Source: Terriglobia bacterium
GTDB taxonomy: Bacteria > Acidobacteriota > Terriglobia > Terriglobales > Acidobacteriaceae
Reading direction: 5' to 3'
Assembly (NCBI GenBank): GCA_020073215.1
Contig: JAIQFO010000047.1
Span: forward strand, 1-37,073
DNA: 37,073 nt
Made by a program: the position numbers and the translations under genes. Position 1 is the first letter of the stretch; the number at the start of each line of letters is the position of its first letter. The notes under the pieces are model-generated. The model was given only the letters and a program-made list of their open reading frames with translations. It was not told the DNA's origin and made no database searches. Below, in pieces: positions 8,941 through 17,367 of this stretch.

Positions 8941-9756
8941 ATGGAACAGCGATCCCCGTCTGCCAGTGACGTTGAAGGCGCTCCTCGCCCTGCGGTGAGG
9001 GAACCGGCGAAGCTCGCCTTGGTTGTGCCTACCCTTCACGAGGTGGCGAACATTGAGAGGATCCTGCAACGCATTCGAACCAGTCTTGATCCCCTTGCAA
9101 TCCCCTACGAGATCATTGTAGTCGACGACGAAAGCCGGGACGGTACCGCCGAAGTTGTGCAGACAATCAGCGGCTCCGATCCTCGCGTGCGGCTGCTAGT
9201 GCGCACAAATGCGCGCGGTTTGGGAGGGGCAGTTGTCCACGGCTGGGAGCGAAGCGAAGCGGACATCGTTGGTGTTATTGATGCGGACCTCCAACATCCT
9301 CCTGAGTTGCTGCCGCAGTTGTGGCAAGCGATGGAGTCGGGAGTGGATGTCGCTCTGGCCAGCCGCTATGCGGAGCACGGCAGCCTGCGAAACTGGCATC
9401 CGGTGCGGTATGGGTTATCACGGCTGGCGATTTGGCTGACCTTGCCGCTCCAGCAACCGGGGATCCGCGTCCAGGACCCGATGTCTGGGTTCTTTCTTGT
9501 GCGGCGGGCCTGCATTCGAAATTTCCGCGTGGAGACACAGGGATTCAAGATCCTGCTGGAAATCCTGGTAAGGGGAAACATCCAGTCTGTTACTGAGGTG
9601 CCCTTCGCCTTTGGCCCTCGCGAGGCGGGCAGTAGCAAGGCCGGAATCAAGGAAGGTCTGAACTATCTTCGCCTGCTAGGGCGCCTCTACCGGGACGTGG
9701 GGTTGAGGCAGCACTCTGCCCCTAGGACGCGCTCCAACGGGCCGGTATCGCGGTAA
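8941..9756 (+). CDS. Polyprenol-phosphate mannosyltransferase-like GT2
   Basis: Cytoplasmic GT-A glycosyltransferase of the DPM1 type, which transfers a hexose from a nucleotide sugar to a polyprenyl phosphate. Motifs: nucleotide-binding LALVVPTLHEVANIE (about residues 25-40), VVDDESRDGTAEVV, DADLQHPPE (metal-binding DxD region), and DPMSGFFLVRR near residue 180, all classic for this subfamily. Length 271 aa, with no C-terminal TM pair, matching soluble DPM1. About 22 residues of acidic, proline-containing sequence precede the fold, so a later start cannot be excluded. It lies between two other envelope-glycosylation genes. The sugar cannot be read from sequence. Confidence 0.88.
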   Translation: MEQRSPSASDVEGAPRPAVREPAKLALVVPTLHEVANIERILQRIRTSLDPLAIPYEIIVVDDESRDGTAEVVQTISGSDPRVRLLVRTNARGLGGAVVHGWERSEADIVGVIDADLQHPPELLPQLWQAMESGVDVALASRYAEHGSLRNWHPVRYGLSRLAIWLTLPLQQPGIRVQDPMSGFFLVRRACIRNFRVETQGFKILLEILVRGNIQSVTEVPFAFGPREAGSSKAGIKEGLNYLRLLGRLYRDVGLRQHSAPRTRSNGPVSR

Positions 9757-9822
9757 TGGCAAGATCTGGCGATTTGTCACAGGTTAGTGCGGCGAACAAT
9801 TATATGTTTGCGATGGCGCTCA

Positions 9823-10629
9823 CTATGCCTGTCTGGCGTCTCCTTGGTTCGGAGTGTAGTGAGTGGGACAGCCCGAATCGAGCTTTCGGCCGGTTTCACT
9901 GAAGATGGCGTTGCTGCCGATTCCAGCGCGCTGAAGCGCGAACTGCAGGGTAGTACCGAGCACTCCCAATCCGTATTGCACACTGCGCCGGAAATTGATG
10001 GAGGAGGCTTCTTCGAAATACTTCGTGGGACAGGAAACCTCGCCGATACGGAAGCCGAAGTACACGCATTGGGCTAGCATCTGGTTGTCGAAAACGAAAT
10101 CGTCGCTATTTTCGCGGAGGGGCAGGCGGGTGAGCACCTCGCGGCTGAAAGCGCGATATCCGGTGTGATACTCCGACAGCTTGACCCCCAGGAACAGGTT
10201 CTCAAAAGCGGTGAGCAAGCGGTTGGAAACGTATTTGTAAAATGGCATGCCTCCGCGCAGGGCGGTGCCGCCGATGATGCGGGAACCGAGAACGACATCA
10301 TAGACGCCGTGAGCAATCATGCTCGCCATGGCGGTCGCGAGCAGCGGCGTGTACTGATAGTCGGGATGGACCATGATGACGACGTCGGCGCCGGCGGCCA
10401 GGGCTTCGCGGTAGCAGGTTTGCTGATTGCGTCCATAGCCGTAGTTGCGGTCGTGGACGAAGCACTGCAAGTTGAGCTGGTGTGCGACTTCGAGAGTGCG
10501 ATCGGAACTGTGGTCGTCGACCAGAATGCGGATATCGACGAGGTCGGGCAATTCCCGAACCGTGGCTTCCAGTGTCTTTTCCGCGTTGTAAGCGGGTAAC
10601 ACGACGGCAATGCGTTTGCCGTTGATCAT
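9823..10629 (-). CDS. Family 2 glycosyltransferase
   Basis: Cytoplasmic GT-A fold transferase, 268 aa. It opens with RIAVVLPAYNAEKTLEATVREL (read in two parts: RIAVVLPAYNA, then EKTLEATVREL), then VDDHSSDRT, HDRNYGYGRNQQTCYREAL, and HPDYQYTP in the place of the metal-binding DxD. In place of the family's usual PMSGFF-like element it has EYHTGYRAFSREVL. The family handles UDP- or GDP-sugars in surface polysaccharide synthesis. AAGGAA 8 nt upstream selects the ATG at 10629 over the one at 10662. It is encoded convergently with the GT2 gene at 8941. Acceptor and sugar unknown. Confidence 0.85.
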   Translation of the reverse strand: MINGKRIAVVLPAYNAEKTLEATVRELPDLVDIRILVDDHSSDRTLEVAHQLNLQCFVHDRNYGYGRNQQTCYREALAAGADVVIMVHPDYQYTPLLATAMASMIAHGVYDVVLGSRIIGGTALRGGMPFYKYVSNRLLTAFENLFLGVKLSEYHTGYRAFSREVLTRLPLRENSDDFVFDNQMLAQCVYFGFRIGEVSCPTKYFEEASSINFRRSVQYGLGVLGTTLQFALQRAGIGSNAIFSETGRKLDSGCPTHYTPNQGDARQA

Positions 10630-10700
10630 GCGGCATTTTCCTTGGTGGACTGAGTGAATCATAACCGGAAACGCTCAATTCTGCTGGAGCAACGTGCAGG

Positions 10701-10744
10701 GTGGGGGCGGGCGCCTCGCCTGTCCAAGCCGAGCGCAGCTCGGC
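10701..10744. repeat. Double-hairpin GC repeat, copy 1
   Basis: Two adjacent hairpins: GGGGGCGGGCG...CGCCTGTCC and CCGAGC...GCTCGG. Same family as copies at 12331, 13046, 18570, 18701, 28045, 32845 and, inside mnmG, 33817. It lies in the 283-nt spacer between the GT2 gene and leuC, which otherwise shows nothing but the hairpin at 10860. Confidence 0.7.
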
Positions 10745-10859
10745 AGTTGCCTGTAGTCACAATGATTCGGGAATCGCCATGAGTGCGGGGCGAAAAAGCG
10801 ACGAGCCCAAGGATTTTGAGGCGGGTGCGTTGGTAGACTATTGAAGAGATTCCACTGCC

Positions 10860-10883
10860 AGAGACGGGGCAATCCCCGTCTCT
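10860..10883. repeat. Perfect 10-bp hairpin upstream of leuC
   Basis: AGAGACGGGG, loop CAAT, CCCCGTCTCT: a perfect inverted repeat ending 29 nt before the leuC ATG. There is no T-run, so it is not a normal terminator. It could be another intergenic palindrome or act on the leuC leader; the sequence does not say which. Confidence 0.6.
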
Positions 10884-10912
10884 ACTTGAGAACTCTGGAA
10901 GAAATTGGAAAT

Positions 10913-12322
10913 ATGCTTCCTCGTACTCTGTTTGAAAAAGTCTGGGACGCGCACGTGGTCGCTGCTCCCGAGGGGCAGTCGGCGCTGCTTTACATCGATT
11001 TGCACCTGGTGCACGAAGTGACTTCGCCGCAGGCTTTCGACGGGTTGCGCGCGAATGGACGGCGGCTGCGGCAGCCTCTGCGCACGGTGGCCACCGTCGA
11101 CCACAACATCCCGACCACGCCGCGCGGGCTTCCTATTGCTGATCCGATCGCCGCCAAGCAGATTGCAGCGCTGCAGAAGAACTGCCGCGAGTTTGGGGTT
11201 CCGTTCTTTGATATGGACTCGGCCGAGCAGGGCATTGTGCACGTCATCGGGCCTGAACTCGGCCTCACGTTGCCGGGGACGACGATTGTCTGCGGTGACA
11301 GCCACACCTCTACGCATGGCGCGTTCGGCGCGCTGGCATTTGGCATTGGAACTTCAGAAGTTGAGCACGTGCTGGCCACGCAATGCTTGCCGCAGAAAAA
11401 ACCGAAGACGATGCAGATCCAGGTGCGCGGGAAACTGGCGGAGGGGGTCACGGCGAAAGACCTGGCGCTCGGGATCATCGGACGCATCGGCACCGATGGC
11501 GCCACCGGGCATGTCATCGAGTATGCCGGGGATGCGGTGCGCGGGTTGTCGATGGAAGGCCGCATGACGCTGTGCAATATGAGCATCGAGGCGGGAGCGC
11601 GAGCGGGAATGATCGCGGCCGACGAGACGACTTTCGCGTATGTCAGCGGACGGCGCTTTGCGCCTGGAGGAAAAGATTGGGAAGCGGCGGTTGCGTACTG
11701 GCGAACTCTGGCCAGCGATCCCGGAGCGCGATTCGACCGAGTGCTTGAGATTGATGCGGCAGCACTGGCGCCCTTCGTGACCTGGGGGACGAATCCCGGG
11801 ATGGTCGTACCTGTAACTGCGCGCGTCCCCGAGTTGAAGAGCTTTGCGCAGGAGGCCGACCGCCGCGCGGCGGAACAAGCGCTCACCTACATGGGCCTCG
11901 ATCCCGGAACGCCGATCGAAGCCATAGCCGTAGACCGCGTGTTTATCGGATCATGCACCAACTCGCGCATCGAAGATCTGCGGGCGGCAGCGCGCGTGGC
12001 GAAGGGGCAGCACGTGAATCCGAAGGTTCGGGCGATGGTGGTGCCAGGGTCGCAGGCGATCAAGCGCGCCGCGGAACAGGAAGGATTGCACCGCATTTTT
12101 CTGGATGCGGGGTTTGAATGGCGCGAGTCGGGATGCTCGATGTGCCTGGGGATGAATCCCGACATTCTGCAACCGGGAGAACGTTGCGCATCAACCAGTA
12201 ACCGTAACTTCGAAGGACGGCAAGGCCGCGGAGGGCGCACGCATCTCGTCAGTCCGATGATGGCGGCGGCAGCGGCGATTGTGGGCCATTTCACCGACAT
12301 TCGGAATTGGCGATTTCAATAG
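10913..12322 (+). CDS. leuC: 3-isopropylmalate dehydratase large subunit LeuC
   Basis: Catalytic subunit of isopropylmalate isomerase (leucine biosynthesis), which converts 2- to 3-isopropylmalate with LeuD and a [4Fe-4S] cluster. 469 aa, the normal length. The three cluster cysteines are visible at C348 (GSCTNSRIEDL), C408 and C411 (SGCSMCLGMNPD), matching the usual spacing. Other family motifs: KVWDAHVV at the N-terminus, CGDSHTSTHGAFGALAFGIG, and CASTSNRNFEGRQGRGGRTH. The ATG at 10913 is chosen because MLPRTLFEKVWDAH is the family N-terminus and GGAAG/GGAA precede it; the frame is open further upstream into a hairpin repeat. leuD follows after 94 nt that contain a repeat. leuA and leuB are not in the window. 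Confidence 0.97.
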   Translation: MLPRTLFEKVWDAHVVAAPEGQSALLYIDLHLVHEVTSPQAFDGLRANGRRLRQPLRTVATVDHNIPTTPRGLPIADPIAAKQIAALQKNCREFGVPFFDMDSAEQGIVHVIGPELGLTLPGTTIVCGDSHTSTHGAFGALAFGIGTSEVEHVLATQCLPQKKPKTMQIQVRGKLAEGVTAKDLALGIIGRIGTDGATGHVIEYAGDAVRGLSMEGRMTLCNMSIEAGARAGMIAADETTFAYVSGRRFAPGGKDWEAAVAYWRTLASDPGARFDRVLEIDAAALAPFVTWGTNPGMVVPVTARVPELKSFAQEADRRAAEQALTYMGLDPGTPIEAIAVDRVFIGSCTNSRIEDLRAAARVAKGQHVNPKVRAMVVPGSQAIKRAAEQEGLHRIFLDAGFEWRESGCSMCLGMNPDILQPGERCASTSNRNFEGRQGRGGRTHLVSPMMAAAAAIVGHFTDIRNWRFQ

Positions 12323-12330
12323 TCTTGGCG

Positions 12331-12357
12331 GTGGAGCGACAGGCGTCTCGCCCGTCC
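12331..12357. repeat. Double-hairpin family, single-hairpin copy between leuC and leuD
   Basis: GTGGAGCGACAGGCG...CGCCCGTCC forms the first hairpin of the family. It lies in the leuC-leuD gap, and because the frame is open through it, an automatic call could add about 46 spurious residues to LeuD. Confidence 0.65.
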
Positions 12358-12416
12358 CGCTTGCACCCCCGAAACCCGGCACTCCACCAGCGTGTCTGGG
12401 AGAAGGATTAGAACCG

Positions 12417-13037
12417 ATGCAACCATTTCGCAAGCACACCGGCCTCGTGGCCCCGCTCGATAAGGTGAACGTGGATACCGATCAGATCATCCCCAAGCAG
12501 TTTCTGAAGCGCATCGAACGCACGGGGTTTGGGGAATTCCTGTTTTACGATTGGCGCTTTTCGGGCGACGGGAAGAAGATTCCCGATTTTGTGCTGCACG
12601 CTCCGCGCTATGCCAAGGCTTCGATTCTTGTTGCGGGGAAGAACTTCGGCTGCGGGTCCTCGCGCGAACATGCCGTGTGGGCGCTGGCGGATTATGGATT
12701 CCGGGTGGTGATCGCTTCGTCGTTTGCCGACATCTTTGCCAACAACAGCCTGAAGAACGGACTGCTGACCGTGCGGCTCAGCGAAGAACAGGTTGCGGGA
12801 ATCACACGATGTTCGAAAGAGATCGAAAACTACCAGTTGACGGTTGATCTCGAGACGTTGCGCGTGGAAGACAGGCGGGGATTCGCGGGGCTGTTCGCGA
12901 TGGATGAATTCTCGCGGCACTGCCTGCTGAACGGATTGGATGATATTGGTTTGACCCTGCAGCATGAGGCGGACATCGTGGCGTATGAAGCGAAGCATCC
13001 GGTGCGTGTGGAGATGAAGACGATTTTGGCCGGGTGA
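12417..13037 (+). CDS. leuD: 3-isopropylmalate dehydratase small subunit LeuD
   Basis: Partner of LeuC; it supplies the swivelling domain that completes the active site. 206 aa, normal for LeuD. It begins MQPFRKHTGLVAPLDKVNVD, with the family motifs VDTDQIIPKQFLKRI, GKNFGCGSSREHAVWAL (substrate loop) and SSFADIFANNSLKNGLL. GAGAAGGA about 8 nt upstream fixes the ATG at 12417; the open frame upstream runs through a repeat and is not coding. It is most likely co-transcribed with leuC. Confidence 0.96.
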   Translation: MQPFRKHTGLVAPLDKVNVDTDQIIPKQFLKRIERTGFGEFLFYDWRFSGDGKKIPDFVLHAPRYAKASILVAGKNFGCGSSREHAVWALADYGFRVVIASSFADIFANNSLKNGLLTVRLSEEQVAGITRCSKEIENYQLTVDLETLRVEDRRGFAGLFAMDEFSRHCLLNGLDDIGLTLQHEADIVAYEAKHPVRVEMKTILAG

Positions 13038-13045
13038 CCCGCGAT

Positions 13046-13082
13046 GTGGAGCGACGGGCACCCGCCCGTCCGCAGGCGGTCG
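13046..13082. repeat. Double-hairpin family copy after leuD
   Basis: GTGGAGCGACGGGC...GCCCGTCC followed by a GC palindrome, 8 nt after the leuD stop. The rest of the 268-nt gap before the peptidase gene holds a CTTCGCTCAGGATGACAA motif (about 13256-13273) and no gene. Confidence 0.65.
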
Positions 13083-13306
13083 ACCAACCAATCCTTGCCT
13101 GCCTGACGCAAAACCCCTCCAGGTTGTACACTTTTGACTTTCACTGCTCGCGTTGTGTGCCGCGAGGTTTCGCGGTAACAACTGGTTTGTGTTCTGCGTG
13201 AAGCTTGGCTGCTTACTGTTCTGTCAGCGACGCCAAAGACAGCAGGTCCTTCGCTTCGCTCAGGATGACAAGTGGGATTTGTATCCCGTGGAATCGGAGT
13301 GCGTTC

Positions 13307-15589
13307 GTGAAAAAACTTCTCTTCGCCTTCACTCTTAACTTGCTCGTCCTGCTTTCCGCAGGGCACGCCCAGACCGTTGCATCGCCCGCCGCACCGAAGC
13401 AACTCACGATTGAACGGATTTTCGCCGAGGCCGGAATTACGGGACGTGCTCCGGAGACGATCAAATGGAGTCCGGACGGCACCAAGGTCACTTTCGTGCA
13501 GCGCGATGAAGCCGGCGAGCATGGCGAACTCTGGTATGTGGACACCGCCACGGGCGAGAAGAAAGTCCTGGTGAGCGAGGTGAAGCTTTCGCAACTTGCG
13601 CCGCCCGCCAGCCACATCAAGGACGAGCGCGAGAAAGAGCGGGTGATGCGCTATCACGTCGCCGCGTATAGCTGGTCGCCCGATTCCAAGCACCTGCTCT
13701 TCGATTCCCAGGGACAGCTCTGGTACTACAGCCTGGACACCGGAACCGCGGTACAGCTTACTTCGTCTCCGGACCCGAGCCAGGACCCGAAGTTTTCGCC
13801 CGACGGCAAACGCCTTGCCTACGTGCGCAAGCACAATCTTTATGTGCATCCGGTATCGGGAGAGGAAGGCGAGCGTCCGCTCACGCGCGACGAAAAAGAG
13901 AAAGACAAAAGCAAGGACGGACAACAAGGCAAAGAGGATGACATCCTGAACGGCGAAGTGGACTGGGTGTACGCCGAAGAACTAGATGTACGCAGCAACT
14001 TCTTCTGGTCGCCGGAGGGAAAAGAAATCATTTTTCTGCAGATGGATGAGACGCACGTGCCGACCTATCCCATCACCGACTGGTTACCGACGCATCCCCG
14101 GGTCGATCAGGAAAGATATCCCAAGGCGGGAGATCCGAATCCCAAGGTGCGCCTGGGAGTGGTGGGCAGTAATGGCGGCAAGGGGCACTGGATCAGGCTC
14201 ACTGACGATGATGACACCTACGTGCCGCGTTTCGGTTGGATTCGCGAAGGCTGGGCGTGGGCCGAGGTTCTGAACCGCAAGCAGGATGGACTGGATCTTT
14301 ATTTTATTGAGACGAAGTCGGGCCGGTCGCGCAAAGTGCTGACCGAGTCGGCTCCCGATGCCTGGGTGAACGTCAACGACGACTTTCGCATACTGAAATC
14401 TGGCGACCGCTTTCTGTGGACCAGTTGGCGCGACGGCCACACCCACATTTATCTGTACAGCTTCAACGCGCAAGACCCAGCGGCGGCCGATGCCAAACTT
14501 GAACGCCAACTCGAAAGCGGAGACTATGAGGTGCTCGCAATCAGCGGCGTGGAGGACGCATCCCGCGACAAGTCGACGGTCTTCTTTGCCGCCAACAAAG
14601 GCGACCCGCGACAGGAGAAGCTTTATTCCGTAAACCTGGATGGCTCGATGATGCAGAACCTGTCGTCGGAGAGCGGCAACCATGCCGCCATTTTCGCCGA
14701 TGACGGCAAGCATTTTGTGGAGACGCGTTCTGCAACGCTCGCGCCGCCGCGGATTTCAGTGTGCGCTCCGGGCGGGGCGTGCCAGAAGATCTGGGAAGGG
14801 CGCAGCGTGGCGGATTACGACCCGGTTGCGCCCCTGCCCCTGGAACTGAAAGCCGACGACGGCACCGGGTTGTATGGTTATTTGATTCTGCCGCGCCATG
14901 CGGATGCAAGCCAGAAGATTCCGCTCATTGTGTACATCTATGGCGGTCCGGCGGGGCAGACCGTGCAGGACGCATGGGGCGGAACCACGGCGCTCTTCCA
15001 CCAGATGCTGGCGAACGACGGCTTCGCGATTTTCTCGGTCGACAATCGCGGAACCCCGAATCGTGGAAAGAAATTTTCGGCCGCGACCCGCCTGCAGTCA
15101 GGCCCGCTCGAACTGAAAGACCAGCTCGCGGCGCTCGATCAGGTGTATGCGCAGTTTCCGCAACTCGACCGCACGCGAATCGCAATCTGGGGATGGTCGA
15201 ATGGCGGCTCAATGACGCTCTATGCGCTGACGCATTCCGACCGCTTCAAGGCGGGAATTGCGGTGGCTCCGGTGACCAGCTGGCGCAACTACGATTCAAT
15301 TTACACCGAGCGCTACATGGGTCTGCCGAAGGACAATGCCAGGGCCTACGACGATTCCATCGTCAATGCCGCCAGCAGTCTGCACGGGTCGTTGCTGCTG
15401 GTACATGGGACGAGCGATGACAATGTGCACTTCCAGAATACGATCCAAATGACCGACGCGCTGATCAAGGCGGGAAAGCAGTTCCGGCTGATGGTGTATC
15501 CCGACAAGACACATGGGATTTCCGGCGCCGGGACGAAAACGCAGTTGTTTCACATGATGGAAGATTTCTGGAATCAGGAATTGAAATAG
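13307..15589 (+). CDS. S9 family dipeptidyl peptidase IV-like protease
   Basis: Secreted serine peptidase that removes X-Pro or X-Ala dipeptides from peptides (S9B, DPP-IV type); 760 aa as in the family. Signal peptide at residues 1-22 (KKLLFAFTLNLLVLLSAGHA). An eight-bladed propeller DPP-IV N-terminal domain follows (about 40-500); a double-glutamate-type segment, DWVYAEELDVRSNFFWSPEG, corresponds to the EE substrate-anchoring motif. The alpha/beta hydrolase domain carries the triad Ser631 (WGWSNGG; the family usually has WSYGG), Asp704 (TSDDNVHF) and His736 (DKTHGIS). The start is the GTG at 13307, preceded by GGAG at 7 nt and followed by the signal peptide; the longer open frame from 13205 would bury the signal. 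Stand-alone gene. Confidence 0.92.
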   Translation: MKKLLFAFTLNLLVLLSAGHAQTVASPAAPKQLTIERIFAEAGITGRAPETIKWSPDGTKVTFVQRDEAGEHGELWYVDTATGEKKVLVSEVKLSQLAPPASHIKDEREKERVMRYHVAAYSWSPDSKHLLFDSQGQLWYYSLDTGTAVQLTSSPDPSQDPKFSPDGKRLAYVRKHNLYVHPVSGEEGERPLTRDEKEKDKSKDGQQGKEDDILNGEVDWVYAEELDVRSNFFWSPEGKEIIFLQMDETHVPTYPITDWLPTHPRVDQERYPKAGDPNPKVRLGVVGSNGGKGHWIRLTDDDDTYVPRFGWIREGWAWAEVLNRKQDGLDLYFIETKSGRSRKVLTESAPDAWVNVNDDFRILKSGDRFLWTSWRDGHTHIYLYSFNAQDPAAADAKLERQLESGDYEVLAISGVEDASRDKSTVFFAANKGDPRQEKLYSVNLDGSMMQNLSSESGNHAAIFADDGKHFVETRSATLAPPRISVCAPGGACQKIWEGRSVADYDPVAPLPLELKADDGTGLYGYLILPRHADASQKIPLIVYIYGGPAGQTVQDAWGGTTALFHQMLANDGFAIFSVDNRGTPNRGKKFSAATRLQSGPLELKDQLAALDQVYAQFPQLDRTRIAIWGWSNGGSMTLYALTHSDRFKAGIAVAPVTSWRNYDSIYTERYMGLPKDNARAYDDSIVNAASSLHGSLLLVHGTSDDNVHFQNTIQMTDALIKAGKQFRLMVYPDKTHGISGAGTKTQLFHMMEDFWNQELK

Positions 15590-15707
15590 CACTTAGCAGT
15601 TAGCATTTAGCAATTAGCCAAGCCTGTGTCTTGTTGACATTCCCGGCGAGATGTCGAAAGCTGCACCTGCTGAAAGAGCTAGATGCTAAGTGCTAGGTGC
15701 TAACGGC
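15589..15707. repeat. Inverted pair of heptad arrays (TARNTGC type)
   Basis: Left array 15589-15616: GCACTTA, GCAGTTA, GCATTTA, GCAATTA. Right array 15680-15707: TAGATGC, TAAGTGC, TAGGTGC, TAACGGC. The right arm reads as the reverse complement of the left arm's unit type, with 63 nt between. The left arm begins at the stop codon of the peptidase gene and the right arm ends 6 nt before the ATG of the next gene. Confidence 0.85.
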
Positions 15708-15713
15708 TGCCTT

Positions 15714-16577
15714 ATGCATCGCACGACTCTTGGCGATTTCGAACTCACCATCGTCTCCGATGGAACCTACTTCCTCGACGGCGGGGCTTTTTTCGGCGTC
15801 GTGCCCAAGACGATGTGGTCGAAGAAGGTCACGCCGGACGAGCAGAACCGCCTCGACGCGGGACTCAATTCCTTGCTCGTGCGCACCGGCAAGAAGAACA
15901 TCCTGATCGAGACGGGCATCGGCAACAAACTGTCGGACAAGATGGCGCACATCTACAAACAGCCCGCCAAGCTGCTCGAGAACCTGCAAGCCGCCGGCGT
16001 CGCGCCCGAAGATGTCGACATCGTCATCAATACCCACCTGCATTTCGATCACTGCGGATGGAATACGGTGCGCGTCGGCGATCACGTGGCAGCGACGTTT
16101 CCTAACGCGACCTACTACGCGCCCGAAGGCGAATGGCAATACGCTCGCCAGCCCAGCGAACGCGATGCCATCAGCTTCATCTCCGAGAACTACGACCCGC
16201 TGGTTGAAAGCGGCCAGATGAAGCTGCTCCGCGGAGGCGAGGAACTCGTACCCGGCATTTCGGTGAAAACCTTCCCAGGACACACCGCCCACATGCAAGC
16301 CGTAATCGTCAGAAGTGGCGGCGGGGGCAATGAAAAGAAGACGGCCTGCTACGTCTCGGATCTGATTGCGACCAGCGCGCACATCAATCTTGCCTGGGGA
16401 ATGGCATTCGACCTCTATCCGCTCGAAACCATCGAGAGCCGCAAGAAGTACTATGCACAGGCAATCCCGGAGAGATGGCTGACGGTGTTTACACACGACG
16501 ACCAGACACCATGGGGATACGTGGAGCCAGACGAGCGAGGCAGGCTGAAGCTGGCCCCCGTTGCACCTCCCCTTTAG
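15714..16577 (+). CDS. Metallo-beta-lactamase-fold hydrolase
   Basis: Zinc hydrolase of the lactonase/glyoxalase-like MBL superfamily, 287 aa, cytoplasmic (no signal peptide). The metal motif HLHFDH is at residues 108-113; a second histidine lies in FPGHTAHMQAVIV and the bridging Asp in ACYVSDLIATSAH; the last His is in VFTHDDQTPWG. The substrate is unknown; in this subfamily N-acyl-homoserine lactonases and other lactonases are common. The start is the ATG at 15714: the frame is open further upstream, but only through the heptad array. The stop is 18 nt before the next gene, so the two may be co-transcribed. Confidence 0.88.
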   Translation: MHRTTLGDFELTIVSDGTYFLDGGAFFGVVPKTMWSKKVTPDEQNRLDAGLNSLLVRTGKKNILIETGIGNKLSDKMAHIYKQPAKLLENLQAAGVAPEDVDIVINTHLHFDHCGWNTVRVGDHVAATFPNATYYAPEGEWQYARQPSERDAISFISENYDPLVESGQMKLLRGGEELVPGISVKTFPGHTAHMQAVIVRSGGGGNEKKTACYVSDLIATSAHINLAWGMAFDLYPLETIESRKKYYAQAIPERWLTVFTHDDQTPWGYVEPDERGRLKLAPVAPPL

Positions 16578-16595
16578 AATAAGGAACAAACTCCC

Positions 16596-17279
16596 ATGCA
16601 TTACCTACTGTTCTACGAGGTTGGCGAGGACTACGTTTCCAGGCGGGCAGAGTTTCGAGATGCGCATCTGGAGAAGGCTTGGAAGGCAAGCGAGCGCGGC
16701 GAACTGGTGTTAGGTGGTGCGCTGGCGAACCCGATCGACGGTGCCGTGTTGCTGTTTAAAGGCGACTCGCCCGAGGTTGCGGAGAGGTTTGCCAGGGCTG
16801 ATCCCTATGTGACGAGCGGCGCGGTGAAGCGCTGGCATGTTCGGGAATGGACGACGGTTGCAGGGGAAGACTCGGCAATGCCCGTCAGGCCGAATGCCAT
16901 GGCAAGCGCGAAGAACGCCGGCCTTTCGGACGCAGCGAGCGCCGATGTGTCGTTCCAGGATCATGGCCTCATCTTGCGGATGTGGAGGGCGCACGCGACG
17001 CCTCTGAAATCGGGCGAATACGTGGAGCACGCAACCAGAAAAGTTTTCCCGGCGCTCAGAGCCATCGAAGGACATCGCGGAGCTTATTTGCTCCGGCGTG
17101 AGGTCAACGGCGCGGTGGAATTTGTGGTTCTCACTCTTTGGGACTCAATGGAGGCGGTGCGTAAGTTTGCCGGGCCAAAGCCGGAGAAGGCCGTGGTGGA
17201 ACCGGATGCGCAAGCGGCATTGACTGACTTCGATGAGTCTGTGACGCATTTCGAGGTCGTCCACCGCACGGGAAAATAG
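16596..17279 (+). CDS. YCII-domain / antibiotic-biosynthesis-monooxygenase-like fusion
   Basis: A 227-aa cytoplasmic protein with two ferredoxin-like (dimeric alpha/beta barrel) parts. Residues 1-92 match the YCII family (MHYLLFYEVGEDYVSRRAEF, HLEKAWKASERGELVLGGAL, DPYVTSGAVKRWHVREW); residues about 125-225 resemble antibiotic biosynthesis monooxygenase (ABM)-like domains (GLILRMWRAHATPLKSGEYV, FVVLTLWDSMEAVRKFAG). A 30-residue Ala-rich linker joins them. YCII proteins bind small molecules, and a few are hydrolases or dehalogenases; no specific reaction can be assigned. AAGGAA upstream supports the ATG at 16596. It follows the MBL hydrolase closely. Confidence 0.8.
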   Translation: MHYLLFYEVGEDYVSRRAEFRDAHLEKAWKASERGELVLGGALANPIDGAVLLFKGDSPEVAERFARADPYVTSGAVKRWHVREWTTVAGEDSAMPVRPNAMASAKNAGLSDAASADVSFQDHGLILRMWRAHATPLKSGEYVEHATRKVFPALRAIEGHRGAYLLRREVNGAVEFVVLTLWDSMEAVRKFAGPKPEKAVVEPDAQAALTDFDESVTHFEVVHRTGK

Positions 17280-17367
17280 CACAGTAAACTGCAAGAACGA
17301 TGCGCTTAAGCACACTGCAGTCCAGGTCAGACATTCCAGGCCAGACGCGGGCCGCAGGGCCACGTGT

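Noticed and set aside
8941..10629. Glycosyltransferase operon
   Set aside because: The genes alternate in strand (divergent and convergent pairs), so co-transcription is not possible for the group; only functional association remains an idea.
12279..12416. N-terminal extension of LeuD from 12279
   Set aside because: The extension overlaps the leuC end and a repeat, and the well-placed SD and family start are at 12417.
12830..13927. 365-codon minus-strand frame across leuD and the peptidase gene
   Set aside because: It overlaps two well-supported plus-strand genes and includes repeat-derived segments.
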